DNA of 64,000 nucleotides from Aptenodytes patagonicus (Eukaryota; Chordata; Aves; Sphenisciformes; Spheniscidae). Location of the stretch: the NCBI RefSeq assembly GCF_965638725.1, contig NC_134974.1, forward strand, positions 1,634,143 to 1,698,142, read 5' to 3'. Position 1 is the stretch's first letter, and every line of letters starts with the position of its first letter. Below, piece by piece: positions 10,850 to 22,705 of the stretch. The notes under the pieces are model-generated. The model saw nothing but the letters and a program-made list of their open reading frames with translations, did not search any database and had not been told where the DNA came from. The position numbers and the translations under genes were made by a program.

Positions 10850-12883
10850 TTTCTGTTATATTTTTATGTTTTTTTCTTTTATATTTGACTTTACTAATTA
10901 TTAACCTGACACATGGCAAAAAAAGAGGCACTAGCTTTTCAGATCTGCAATTTTAAGCATCCTGTAGAGTCTGAGGTGACTGAGGATGCATTGAACACTT
11001 CAGTTTCTGTCTCCTCCAAGACAATCCTGAAAACTCACATCTGCCATGTCTTAACTCTGCCCCTCTGCCACCAAAAATGCCAAAATACTGCTTATTTCCA
11101 AAATACTAGCTTAGAAATTTGAAGATTTAAGAAAATTAAATCAGTACTTGCTGACTACCTTCCAGCCCAAGTTATGCTACATTTGAGGATCTAAAATGCA
11201 CTGAGACATAAAATGCCAGATTCCCTAAGCTTTCTGCAGCTCTGAAATAGATACCTGATACGAGAACACATGGAAGCTCACATTCACCTCTTCCCCATGT
11301 GTATCAAGGTTTAAATATTGCCAGTTCTCCACCAGAGATTACTTTGTGCAGTTGACGTCCTGTGTGTGAGCTGCGAGCTTAGTCCTTCCCATCACTGCCC
11401 TGGGCGGGCTGGCTTTCGGGCACGCATCCTGCACGTGTCTGCCAGCCCTCCCCATCAGGAAAAACTGTTTTACAAAGGAAGACGAGAAGCATGCAGATTC
11501 CAGGTAAGGCGAGGCTTCAAGGGGAAGCTGCTTCTTCCCCATAATTAACAGGAGAGCATGTGACAGGGAGGGAGAAGATTTGCTTAAAGTAAAAGTGACT
11601 GTCAGCTTGATGACAAAGGGATGAACCTACTGGGACGGTTCCCAGGCTGGAGCCATCTGAAGCCACAAGAAGACTGAGTTTCCAACAGGAAATGTTTCTC
11701 CTGCCAGTCTGCAGGAGCTTCAGCTTTCCAGCAAAGGCCGATCCACATGTAGGAGGCAGAATTATGGACTTTGGCGCTGACGTTTCGCTGGTGGGTAGAC
11801 CATCAGGGAAGAGATCACTGTAGGGTTTCTTGCCTCATCCCATAAGTGCCAGGTGCGACCAACTCCCGGCAGAAGTGAGGTTCATGTGAATTTGCATCCA
11901 CGTAAAAGCGGAGCATAGAAATGAAGCAGAACCTAGACACTTATTCAACAGGTTATTCAAGAGGTTGGCAGAGGAGACTGCAAAAGAGAAATCTGAGGAA
12001 AACAAGCCCGAGAGTGCCTGGGTGAGCTGCCAAAAACATCCATCAAAACCTGCTTTGAAAATTCACCATTCTCGTCTACAGTAACACACTGGGTACTTCT
12101 GGAAAATTATTTTGGGCAAATTACCTACTAACAAAGGCTTTTCACGTTCACTGTGCTGAATTGTTATATTAATTTTCTTTTACTGAAAATGTTCTCATCT
12201 GTTATAACAGTCTAAAAATGCAAATCAATGTTTCCCTCAACTGGTCGTGAAGTGCAAATTCAGCATCTGAAGATATTAATTTTTTATTTAAAAGTAGCTC
12301 TAGTTTATGCATAAATTTGTTTTAAAAGTTTAAGAGAAGTTATCAGTTGATACAGTATATCATAGACTTTCCTATTTCAGAGTAACACAAAGAAATTGGA
12401 AATGGTTTGTCTTTCAATTTGTACAGTCTGTTTTTTCACTTGCTCAAAATGTTCAGATTTAAATTTTGTATATAATGCAAAAGCAATAAAAATATTTAAA
12501 CTTATACAAAATACCCTTCATTATTTCAAAAAAATGAAATTACCAGGTTTTTTCAATAAATATTGTCAGTCATAGCATGTTGTCAGAAGAAATGGGGAAA
12601 AGTGGATCACATCTCAAGAAATGATGGGGGGGTTTATGTACACACACAAACACACAAAAATATACCCTATTTGTATGTATTTAGAATTACATGTATTATT
12701 TCTGTATAATCTTATTACTGATGTGATAGGAGATGAAATAACTATGCACGTGATAAAATGAAAGTTAAAGAGAAAATAGAAACATCCATCCTGAGAAAAA
12801 ATATCAACATTTTTCATTAACTTTTTCAGAAGTTCTTTTTAATACACACTTTTAAAATATTTCTCTTAGTTCTGATATAAACT
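10850..12883. other. Intergenic, nothing recognised
   Basis: The stretch is AT-rich towards 12.2-12.9 kb, with a short CA-rich run near 12640-12660. The small open frames have no EDC features. Confidence 0.45.
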
Positions 12884-13470
12884 TGTCGTAGTTTAACCCC
12901 AGTTGGCAATCAAGCACCACACAGCCGCTTGCTCACCCTCCCCCCACCTGGTGGGATCGGGGAGAGAATCGGAAGAGCAAAAGAAAGAAAACTCCTGGGT
13001 TGAGACATGAACAGTTTAATAAGTGAAATAAAATAAAATAAAATAATAATAAATCGTAATGGAAAGGAAAACAACAACAGAGAGAGAAGAACAAAACCCA
13101 GGAAAAACAAGTGATGCAACCGCTCACCACCTGCCAACCGACACCCAGCCAGTCCCCGAGCAGCGATCACTGCCCCCCAGCCAACTCCCCCCAGCTTATA
13201 TACTGAGCATGACATCATATCATATGGAATATCCCTTTGGCCAGTTTGGGTCAGCTGTCCCGGCTCTGCTCCCTCCCAGCTCTTGTGCACCTCCTCGCTT
13301 GCAGAGTACGGGAAGCTGAAACGTCCTTGACTAACACTGCTTAGCACCAACTAAAACATCAGCATGTTATCACATTATTCTCAAGCTAAATCCAAAACAC
13401 AGCACTATACCAGCTACTAGGACAAAAATTAACTCCATCCCAGCCAAAACCAGGACAAAACCCTACCACA
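12884..13470 (-). mobile_element. Solo LTR of an avian endogenous retrovirus (fossil)
   Basis: The 587-base block begins TGTCGTAGTTTAACCCC and ends CCTACCACA on the plus strand, so it has TG...CA ends. Its composition and internal phrases match a common avian endogenous retrovirus LTR lying in minus orientation: a poly-pyrimidine/ACCTGGTGGGAT stretch, an AAATAAAA-rich stretch, GCTTATATACTGAGCATGAC and AACCAGGACAAAACC. A TATA-like sequence on the minus strand lies near 13196-13203. No internal retroviral genes adjoin it, so it is a solo LTR left by recombination. I did not see a convincing target duplication. It is clearly old enough to have diverged somewhat from the family sequence I remember. 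Confidence 0.75.
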
Positions 13471-13480
13471 GTACGGATAG

Positions 13481-13525
13481 AAAAATACATCAAATGAAGG
13501 AATAACGTAGGAAAAATCATTTGAC
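13481..13525 (+). promoter_or_regulatory. Relic of a family proximal promoter block
   Basis: AAAAATACATCAAATGAAGG is followed by AATAACGTAGGAAAAATCAT, matching the proximal block of genes 2 and 5 in order and orientation. No TATA box, exon 1 or coding sequence follows. It lies only about ten bases beyond the solo LTR. It is probably a remnant of a lost plus-strand copy. Confidence 0.45.
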
Positions 13526-14024
13526 AAATGAAGATGACAAAAGCAATTGAAATGTTATAGGGATTAACACGCTTAAACCTGCAATGTTCTCATGAGTCAG
13601 GGTTCTTAATTAAATGTCTTAATATATTTTCCTCTGTGAATTTGACTCCATCTTTCTATAACTAACAAGATTTTTTAGAAATTTTATTTCCAGTTACTGA
13701 CTGAACATGGCTGTGTGTCTTGAAGTCTGTTTAGGGCACTTCCCTGTATTACTTTTGTTTGTAGGTACAGAAGTGCAGGCATTAGTGAATTCACACTTCC
13801 CAAGACCAATTTCTGATTTTCAATATTTGAGACATCAAAATATTCTATTAATTTTGAGCAGTTAGGTAACTTTGAAAAATCTCATGCACGTGTTTATCTT
13901 TCCAGGACAATTAATGGCCATTTCAGTGCTCCTCAGCTGTTCGTGAGGGACCTGGCCTCAACCACCATGCAACAGGCTGCTTGGTCACGCAGAAATTACG
14001 AACTTCTGACCTGCGCAAACAGCA

Positions 14025-14170
14025 ACAAAACTAATTTTTTTTGCAAATGTCACAACTTTAATTAATATAATTGCTTTCCTCAATGTCAAGGATCATTAGT
14101 CTGTTCTCATCTCCACATGACAATGCAAAGGTTATGGGCTGCTTTTGTCTTAAAACTTTTTGGGTCATCC
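14025..14170 (-). pseudogene. Relic upstream region of a lost minus-strand EDMTF-like gene
   Basis: The plus strand reads TTAATTAATATAATTGCTTT, then CCTCAATGTCAAGGATCATT and AGTCTGTTCTCATCTCC. It aligns with 21800-21880 just upstream of minus-strand gene 4 (CAATTAATATAATTTTCTTC, GGGATTATTAGTGTGTTCCC). No TATA box or exon survives downstream on the minus strand. Its position relative to gene 3 mirrors that of gene 4 relative to gene 5, so I infer a third head-to-head pair whose left gene is gone. Confidence 0.45.
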
Positions 14171-14949
14171 TCAGTTTTAATTACCAAATCAAGATTCCAG
14201 AATGGACAAGAGAATGACAGATACCCAGACTAGAGATGACGGAGAATCAAAATTCATATATTTGGAATATTTTTCACATATTAAACTTGTATGTAACCTG
14301 AATTATGTCAGTATTTCCTAGAGGGAAAAAAAAGTTCTGTACACTTACATATACCTAATATACATTTAAAAATAAAACCTAGTGCACCCTCTCTTCCTCA
14401 CAGAACAAAAATTCTTACTGCTAGTAGGAGAGTAGCAGAGGAGGCAAAAATATTTTGTGCCACTTTTCTTTGCCTCCTACTTGTGCCTGTGAAACTGAGT
14501 TTTGTATTTGAGAAAAAATAGACATTTTCTCCTCCTCTTCTAAAATACTTTTATTTTATATCTTTAATATTTCCTTGCAGTCTGGTTCACTAATGAAAAC
14601 CAGGAAATTTATAAAAGTTCAGCATTCATTTGAGTAACTATTACATACATATACGAAAAGGAGGGAGGAAAAACTAATCATATAGCCTATACCTCACCTT
14701 TGCACCTGCTCAAACCATTAAAAAATTCTTTCAGAGTATCACCAAAGCAAATGTAAATGAAGTTCTAGAACACTGACGTTAGCAGAATATTTAGAAGTTA
14801 AAATTATAAATATTATTTTACAGCAAATCTCATTGGTGCCGGTTTTCAACCTCACCTAACACCAGCTTCCCAAAGGAAGCAGAGCACAACACATAAAGTC
14901 AAGAGCCGCCTTTTTTTTTCCCCCCTCAACAAATACCTCCTTGTATGAC

Positions 14950-15145
14950 CTTCGCTGCAGTGAGCCATTCCTCATTTGTATATTAAATGAGGATAATAAC
15001 AGACATTCTAGAAGTGCTGAGCCTCATCAGAATTTATGGTATCAATGCTCTTCCAAAACAGTCATTAAAGACTTACTTTAGCAATGTTTGTATTATTTAA
15101 ATATTAATGGTTTGTTACTGAAAGGTGCCTCAATGTTGTATAATA
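14950..15145 (+). promoter_or_regulatory. Conserved distal upstream block, copy B
   Basis: The block contains ATGAGGATAATAACAGACAT, GAATTTATGGTATCAATGC, CAGTCATTAAAG and TATTTAAATATTAATGG followed by TTTGTTACTGAAA. It is homologous to copies A (7310-7490, minus) and C (22535-22705). It sits about 1.2-1.4 kb upstream of the gene 3 TATA box. Confidence 0.55.
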
Positions 15146-15599
15146 AACAACAGAATGGGGAAGGGAGCCCCTAGGCTAAGCAATGTTTCTCTTTAGTAAA
15201 ACTAAGGCATTACAGTCGTCATCCTCACACGGTGCAGACTGGCAGAAATACAGCCGTATCTCACTGGATAACACTACCACGAAAAATCAGAGAAGTGATT
15301 TCTCCTTTCTTAGAAAAAATCCCTTCCGCAGTGGGCAACTTATAGCACTACACCAGCCTTTTTATTCTGCTAAAGCCCGTTGCAAAGCAAGGGACTTCCT
15401 AGGACACCTCGCTGCTAGCAGAGTCTCCAGCTACCCTCCCCAGCAAATGTTTTCCACCAGTTAGGAGCATGTGGTCTCCATCCTGCTGGCTTCCACGGCC
15501 TTCCTCAGACTGCTCTCCCCCTTTTCTTTACCGCAGTCCCTGTTGTCGACCAACAGGAAACCCAGATTTGTTCCGCACTACCAGATCCTGCAGCGATAC

Positions 15600-15675
15600 T
15601 TGCCCCAGTATTATATATGCATATATGTATCTCATATATATATCATATAAATATATCTCATGTGTGTGGGATATC
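15600..15675. repeat. TA-rich microsatellite
   Basis: The stretch is built of TATATA, CATATA and ATCTCATATA units. It is low-complexity sequence without gene content. Confidence 0.7.
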
Positions 15676-16239
15676 ATAAGACATTGATTCGAGTAAGATT
15701 TTCTAAGAATTTCATCCAAAAAAGAGAGAGAAAAAACAAAAAAAACCCAGACCGTAAGTCTTAGACACATTGCTCAGATGCTCATTTAATTGATCCTGTG
15801 CCTTGGCCTGAACTTCTCGTAGTGCGTATGCCAAATTATAGACAGTAGAAGAACTTCAAGGAATCAATGGAACACTTGTTATTAATGGTGACGGAAATGA
15901 ATCAAAATTGTTGGTAAAATGCCTAAGGACATCCTATAATGCCTCTTTCCTCCTCAGGTATTTTACGTCACCCCACAATGTGCAGTATCCACCTCCCTTG
16001 TATGGGATGTGGATGCCTCCCCTCCGGGGGCATAATGTAAAGAAACAAATATGGAGTCATAAGCTAGGCAGGCAGCGTAGCTGGAACTGTTCTTTCTATC
16101 CAGTTTCATTCCCAGTTGTCCTTTGGGTGAATTCACAGAAACCCATTTGTCCTGGAAAGTTTTAAGATGAAAGAATCCCACAGGGCGTAATCAGAATGCG
16201 CTACCAGAGGAATTCGAAAATTGTCCTAAATGTGGAGGA

Positions 16240-16418
16240 AAACAATTATAGCAATTGGACTGGTGATGTATTTCTGAAATTTGTTTTGTGACTAACAGGC
16301 AATGGAAGAACACGGAGAATTACACTGACTTCCACAGGTCTAAGAAACCATATAAAAGTGCTCACAAGCCCACACTCCTCACATCGCTCCTCTTGGTTTA
16401 CTCTCCTCGGTGAACTTG
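16240..16418 (+). promoter_or_regulatory. Promoter and exon 1 of EDMTF-like gene 3
   Basis: A diverged proximal block (CAATTATAGCAATTGG, TGAAATTTGTTTTGTGAC) lies at about 16245-16292. TATAAAA is at 16351-16357. Exon 1 runs from about 16382 to 16418 and ends GGTGAACTTG before the GTAAGT donor at 16419. The intron is 16419-17458. Confidence 0.72.
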
Positions 16419-17487
16419 GTAAGTTCAGATCCCATTCTCATAGAGATTCCTTTAACTTGGGAATAAGTCCTTTACTAGCATTCTCTCATTCTTAACAAGG
16501 GTAGAAGTATTTCATCCTGTATGCTTTTAATCTGTAGAGTAAAAAAAGTGGGGACATTGATGAACATTCAGATATCATTGGTAAGATGTGAAGCCTAGTA
16601 AGAAGTTTTGCTTTCACATAAGAGAAGGCAACAGCTCCACTTCTTCGGCTTTTTAAATGGAACAGAAATTTTCTTTCTTTACTTGGTGATACTTAACACT
16701 GAAATTTTGGTTCATGGGCAGAATTGTGTATTACACAAAGTGGAAATGGCTTTTTGATGGAAAGATGTTGCAATAATGAATATGGACAGGTCACATGAAT
16801 TGCTTTAGTCTCTGAAGTCACTGGAGCAGCTCTGATCTGCAGCAATAGAGGATTTAAACCTTAGCTCTTCACCGCGCAGCAGAGTATTTTCAGTATCCTT
16901 GCTAGAACTGGCACTAACAAAGTACATGAACCAATGTTACACAGGAAAAGGAATAGTTTATATACCAGGATTAAAACAAGACAAGGAGGCTGACTTTAAT
17001 GAAGTTGTCATGGTGTGTATGAGTGCTTCCGAAAACGTTGTGTGGGATTCAGGTCGGACATTAGGACACCTACACATGCATGTCCTGAGCCACAGACCAG
17101 CTGTCAGGATTGACCTCAGCTACCTGTGCTGGGAGCTTGGACACCAAACACTCACGAACGCATACATTTGGATATATAGCTGCAAGCTGAACCTCCTGTA
17201 TCCACAGTCCAAAAATACAGGGTATTATGTTCACTTTTAAGAGGAGAGGTTAAAGAATAGAAACTGTGTCTCATGGTCGAATCTAACCAGAAGGGAGCAC
17301 AGAAAGGGGCTGGATAAAATGAAAGCCAAAATCACATCCAAAGACTGAGGGATTTGTTCAATATTTCTTTCCAAATCAACCATACTCATGCCACCAAGCC
17401 ATCATTGCTGCTGCTCCCTGCAAGCTGAGCCTACCCTTTACCTGCTGCTTTGTTTCAGGTTTGCCTGCCTCCCTCCACCACACCAAG

Positions 17488-17712
17488 ATGTCTTGCTGCT
17501 ACGGGTATCCATACTACAGCCTGTGCTGCTCACCCTGCTACAGGACTCCGTGCTGCTACCGGACCTACAGATGCTGCAACCCCTGCAACTACAGGAGTCT
17601 GTACGGCTACGGCTACGGTGGCTGCTGTAGCTACCGCAGCACACGCACAACCTGCTACTACTACCCTTCCTGCTGCAGTTACAGCTACAGGTGCTGCTAC
17701 CCTTGCTGCTAA
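17488..17712 (+). CDS. Cys/Tyr-rich small EDC protein 3 (74 aa)
   Basis: This 74-residue protein starts MSCCYGYPYYSLCCSPCY and ends RCCYPCC. By my count 19 residues are Cys and 18 are Tyr, so half the protein is these two residues, and most cysteines come in pairs. It is very likely a heavily disulfide-linked matrix protein of cornified keratinocytes. The MT(Y/F)...CED head of the neighbours is missing, but the promoter, exon 1, intron and acceptor (TTTGTTTCAG, exon 2 from 17459), the leader before the ATG (CCTCCCTCCACCACACCAAG) and the CYPC end are those of the EDMTF-like genes. It therefore belongs to the same duplicated set with a rebuilt coding sequence. The polyadenylation signal is ATTAAA at 18303-18308. 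I do not know an established name for it. Confidence 0.88.
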   Translation: MSCCYGYPYYSLCCSPCYRTPCCYRTYRCCNPCNYRSLYGYGYGGCCSYRSTRTTCYYYPSCCSYSYRCCYPCC

Positions 17713-18329
17713 ACCCAGTGGCAATATTCCTGCAACAAGAATCAACCCCGACCCGGCAAGCAAAGATGAATAGCTAATCTCAGAGGCAATGTTTACAGAA
17801 GCACTGAGCCCCTGTGACAGCAACTGAAGTTACTGAGAACAGGGAGCTTGGCTGCTCTCTAAAATTTCTTGGCATTTGTATTTTTGTTGTTCTTTCTGTC
17901 TGCTTCTTCCTGTGTTTCTCAACTATGAGTTCTCTCTTGATATTCTGCTGCATTTAAACCCCTTTACACCCCTTCAGCAACGGGAACAACGATCTGCAGT
18001 TCATTTGAAGCTTCTTACAGTTGCTGCAGTGGTGTTAAAGGACTTCTGCAAAATTAGCTTTTGTGTCATCTGCATTTTCAATAACTACTTCCAGTAAGGT
18101 GCTGCAGTACTGTGTAATGGAGAAGTATTACAGCTGTCTCTCCTTTGATCCGGACTTACAAGTACCTAAATGATGAACAACACAGACTCAGCAAAAAGGA
18201 ATGTTCTGTATAGCATAGTGCAATGACTCATCTTCTGTAGCTCTTTCCAGTATCCCAAAACTATAATCTTTCTGTATCTGTGCCAACTCCTTTTCTTATT
18301 GCATTAAAATTTTTCTGCATGAAAAAAAA

Positions 18330-19470
18330 ATTGGAGTTCCAGTCATCTTCTTTCCTCTGTCCCTAGTTTACATGAATATACTGAGCGCGGTGGCATCCTG
18401 AAGGGACTTTCTGTCCCTAGTGCTGGCAAAGCACTTCATACCCCACCACATTCAGAGCAGCTGGTCCCAACAAATATACTCTTTTCTTCAGTCCTACCCC
18501 TCAGAAATTCGAGAAATGCCACAATTTCTCCCTTTTCTTTACTTAATTGAAGCTTAAGAATTCCTTTACTTAATTACCAGATTTAAGGTTAGTATATTTC
18601 AGCATAATAGGGCTGTAGTCGTCTTTATAATAATGTTTTAAAATGGAAAAGAATTAGTCCCAGGCCTCTATAGAGAGTATATAAAAATGATCAAGTGAGC
18701 AGAATATTGTCCTATTCCTGGAAACCAAATTCAAATGTTCTTGGTTCCAGAGTCACCATTTCCTATCACATTCCAATTTAACAGACAAATTTCATTACCA
18801 GCCAGTGGATGAAGAAAAAATAAAAACCTATATTAAAAGCAATAGGAAAAGTGTCAAGGAGGAAGCGGTGGCTTTTCCTGTCTTGATGCTGGCCTTGAAA
18901 ACTCAGAACACTGCCTTGGATCTTCCACACAGACACCAGGTAGAACAAAATCCATTTCTACAGGTGTGGTTACCATAATTCACTATATCCAGGGACTAAA
19001 AGCTAGAAGACAGAATGAAAAGTGGAAAAAAGAGAGGCAAATAGTCCTTAACAAAAAAAAAAAAAAAATAGAAGCGAAACAGTACTCAGTCTCCCCAGGG
19101 CATTTTGGTAGCTCTTGTCTGCCAGCTGCCCCTGGCCAGGGAAGCAGTGAGAAAGTATCATCATCTTCCTCCTCATACAGCCACAGCCTCTTGGTTGTAG
19201 AACCAAGAGGTTTTACAGCCTGTGCCCATAACATTCAGTGAGAGAAGAAAAAAAAAAAAAAGCCAGTAAAAATCAGTCATAACTCTGCTTCTTTCCAAAA
19301 TGTGGGCTCTGAGTACGCTTCCCTGAACTGACAGACAAAAACGCCCCTCTGCCATGCCTCAGAGGTGCTGGCCACTGGCTATCCATTTTTCCTACCAAAT
19401 TATTTACACTGCAAATGGCAAATTCCTCCCACTTCTCCATCAGGGAACACCTAATCTTTCAACCCTGATC
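18330..19470. other. Intergenic, nothing recognised
   Basis: This is the 3' flank of gene 3. It contains poly-A runs near 19050 and 19245 and no supported gene. Confidence 0.4.
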
Positions 19471-19520
19471 TTTCCAGGTCCCTTCCAACCTGGGCTGTTT
19501 AATGATTCTATGATAATATA
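19470..19520 (+). mobile_element. CR1 LINE 3'-end scrap
   Basis: CCAGGTCCCTTCCAACCTGG followed by GCTGTTTAATGATTCTATGAT is the terminal part of a plus-strand CR1. Only about 50 bases are recognisable. Confidence 0.65.
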
Positions 19521-20340
19521 TAAAACACAATCCTCTTTCAAAATTAAAAACCTGATGAGTCTACACATTTGCAGTTACCTATGACCTCTTCAATATCAGA
19601 CCACAGCTAGTGATGGATCATGTCCTAATCACATCGCATTAGCCCAATAGCAGCACTGAAGTATTTTAAATGAACCATTTATGTGGAATACACCAAGCGA
19701 CAGCCCGGAGTTTGTAGAAACATGCATAACCCAGAGATACAGCTGAAGTTTCTTGCAGCTACAAAAGTCCATGTTTCTCAGCTTGAGGAGGGCAAGTCTC
19801 TACAAGCAAATCCTTGAGCACACAAAGCTAATAACTTTGTCACCCAATCTGTGTGATGCTATACATTTCAAGATATTTAAGAAATGCAAGTGAAAAATAA
19901 AACCAGAAATGCAGTATTGATGCAGCATAATTTTTTAATATGACTGAAAGGCAGATATACTTTTAAAGGCATACAGAACTGAAAAACTACATTCCCGAAG
20001 ACATATTACTCCCTGTCTACACCATTCATTCAAAGTTAATGTTTTGTACATCATTGCAACAAACATAAAAGCCAGTTTACAAAGAACTAGAGAATCAAGG
20101 AAAAGCAAGCTTTTGATCAAGAGGAGAGTTTGGGTGGCAAGAGAGCAAGCAGAAACAGAAGAGAATAAATTATCACAAGCACTTCAACAGCAGCACAGAG
20201 CACTCAAAGCCTCCGTGGAAGGTGGCTGCTGTCACCAGGACTCTGCACATCAGGGACCGCTGCTGCCAAGATTCGCCATCAATCCGTGCTTGCCAGGCCT
20301 GGGTTGATCTTCATTTCAGGGATGTTCGTTCCCGCTTGGT

Positions 20341-20709
20341 TTAGCAGGGGTAGCAGCTCCCATAGCCGAACCTTTGGCCATATCGTGAACCGAAGGGGTA
20401 GCCGTAGCGCCCAGAGTAAAAGCCTGGGTAGCCATAGCAGTCCCCAGAGCCATAGAAGCCCCTATAGCCGCCATACAGACCCCCATAGCCGTAGCAATCC
20501 CCAGAGCCATAAATGCCCCGGGAACCGTACAGACCGCCGCAGCCGTACCGGTCCCCAAAGCCATAGAGGCCCCGGTAGCCGTAGAGGCTCCCATAGCCCC
20601 GGTAGCCACAGGGGCTTCCGCAGTCATAGCCTCGGTAGCCATACAGGCTCCCCCCGTAGTTGCAGGGAAAATAGCAGTCATCCTCACACTGGCCTTGGTG
20701 GACAGTCAT
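20341..20709 (-). CDS. EDMTF-like Gly/Tyr-rich EDC protein 4 (122 aa)
   Basis: This 122-residue protein begins MTVHQGQCEDDCYFPCNYGG and ends RFGYGSCYPC, keeping the family head and tail. Between them lies a Gly/Tyr/Arg-rich repeat region built from units such as LYGYRGYG, LYGSRGIYGSGDCYGYGG and FYGSGDCYGYPG, so the body is longer than in genes 1-3. It is probably a Gly-Tyr matrix protein of cornified cells. The start is fixed by the acceptor (TGTGTTTCAG, exon 2 from 20730) and by homology to gene 1. The intron is 20731-21634. The likely polyadenylation signal is ATTAAA at 19939-19934 on the minus strand. It is divergently paired with gene 5. The relation to avian EDMTF/histidine-rich feather proteins is inferred; histidine itself is not enriched here. 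Confidence 0.88.
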   Translation of the reverse strand: MTVHQGQCEDDCYFPCNYGGSLYGYRGYDCGSPCGYRGYGSLYGYRGLYGFGDRYGCGGLYGSRGIYGSGDCYGYGGLYGGYRGFYGSGDCYGYPGFYSGRYGYPFGSRYGQRFGYGSCYPC

Positions 20710-21634
20710 CTTTCTGCGATGGAGGCAAACCTGAAACACAGCAGCGGGGAGGAAAGCAAAAGTAAAACACTTCCAGTGGCAGTAACAGTCTCAGAGCCCA
20801 AAGACTTCTTCACTGGCCCCGTGAGACCAAGGACAGAAGCAAAATTATGACCAAATTCCTCAGCTCCTTATTACATCCCATTTCTAGCATTTTCTCATTT
20901 ACCTACTGTTTTTAAACCATTTTGTTTCTTTTCTCGCTGACTGAGATTGGTGAAAGCACTGACTATGGAATATACCTGTTACAGATCAAAAACCTCCCTG
21001 CTGCTGTTTCAGGATTTTTCTTTGAGAATATTGTTAGGAGTTAACAATCCTAAATTTTTTTTAGGATATCAGACTTCATAGAGCTCTACATTCCCAAATC
21101 CTTCAAGAAAGTCTTCAAGAAAGCTTAAAGTGTCTGACGTTTGCCATGATAGCACACTTCAGCTTTTGGGTCCATTGCTCCAAGTCCCATTTCAGTAACT
21201 CACACCAATTTGGGATTGGCATCTGGAAACGCTGACAGCACACGCAAGAAACTACAGAGCATTAGCACACACAAGAACATCTGCTGTCTTGCCAAACAGA
21301 CCTGAAGACCTCCCTTAAAATAAAACAGAAGATTTATGGAAGAACCCACTGAGGGCCGTGGTAGGGAAACCCTTCTCTAACTCTGCTGGAGGCAGCTCTG
21401 CAGACCTAATAGCCAATGATCCTTATCAGGTAACCAGATACTCCAGTTACCAACAGGACCAGGCAAGTTTCAGCCCCAGCTTTAAAATTTGAACCCGCCA
21501 GTTCCTGCGATGCAGTAAACACAGGTACAAGGTACAGAGAAATCCTAAATTTCAGAGAAGCCGCAATCCTAACATAAATTATTAAACCAAAAGTTCTAAT
21601 CCTTATAAAGAGAATAAATGGAGAAAAGGCTTAC

Positions 21635-21701
21635 CGAGTTCACCGGGAGGAGGAAGGCAAGAGAGCTGGTGAGGAACCTAGAGCTCTGAGCCCTTTTTAT
21701 A
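21635..21701 (-). promoter_or_regulatory. TATA box and exon 1 of EDMTF-like gene 4
   Basis: On the minus strand TATAAAAA lies at 21701-21694. Exon 1 runs from about 21670 to 21635 and ends GGTGAACTCG before a GTAAGC donor (21634-21629). The family proximal block follows upstream on the minus strand at 21815-21771, with ATATGACGTGTA and AAATTTGTTTTCC. Confidence 0.75.
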
Positions 21702-22534
21702 CTGTTTCTCTGCCCGCCTGGCTTATCTAAGACGCGCTGTGTATTCAAAAGATTTGTATCCTTATTGGTTGGAAAACAAATTTGCCTGTACACGTCATAT
21801 CTTCAATTAATATAATTTTCTTCATTGTTTGGGATTATTAGTGTGTTCCCAGCCTCCCATATGCCACATATATTACATGTTTCTTTCATCTTGAAATCTT
21901 CCGGGCCAACTACATTCCTGATACCATTTTATTGTCTTCACTGTCAAAACTGAAGTTTATTTTCATATAATATAAAAGCATTTATAAGTTCCCAAAGCCA
22001 TTGGGGAAGAGAGAAATTTTCAGTAAAAAAGGAAAACCTTCCCACATGTTTGAAAATATCTGTTGTTCACCAGAAGCTCTGATGCACCACGGCACAGGCT
22101 TCCTGTTTAAAGGAAATGTAAACTTATATTTAAGTATTTTATATTAAACTCCGTAGCACGTTCAGGAACAGGACCAGCACAAACTACAAATAAATCTTAA
22201 TTGCATTCCTCCACAGTGTTCACGGTGAATAAAAGTCATGCTGCTGCATGACCAGAAAGAATGTTTTCTACAGAAATACGACTACGGCATTGTCTGCAGT
22301 TTAGTTCACTAGAGGGCTTGACTGCGAGTTCAGCAGAACAAAGTGGAGAATACAAGTATGAACTTGGTCTGGAAAATAATAAATGATAAGGATTTTGTAA
22401 GAAGTACTAAATGCTATTTTCAAGGAGCCATGTTAATATTTTCTTCACAAAGAATCCACCACACGTATCAAATATAGTACAATAGTGAGGAATGCTGGAG
22501 TTTACAGCAGAACTCCTTGTATGACCTTCACCTA

Positions 22535-22705
22535 ATTTCTGGCATTAATTTGAATATAAAATAAGGGTAATAATGAGCAAGCAGGACGTTGAGGCTTCCT
22601 CAGAATTTTGAATACCAAAGCACTTCATAAACAGTCATTAATGTTTTCAATTTGCAAAGTGTTGCAGTATTTAAATATTAATAGTTTGTCACCGAAAGAC
22701 ACCCC
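22535..22705 (+). promoter_or_regulatory. Conserved distal upstream block, copy C
   Basis: The block contains AAATAAGGGTAATAATGAGC, GAATTTTGAATACCAAAGC, CAGTCATTAATG and TATTTAAATATTAATAG followed by TTTGTCACCGAAA. It lies between divergent genes 4 and 5, about 0.65-0.8 kb upstream of the gene 5 TATA box and about 0.9 kb from that of gene 4. It is homologous to blocks A and B. Confidence 0.55.

Noticed and set aside
15208-15235. Minus-strand GTGTGAGGATGACGACTG, similar to the QCEDDC codons of gene 4
   Set aside because: Only about 14 bases match and no head or reading frame surrounds them. This is probably chance.
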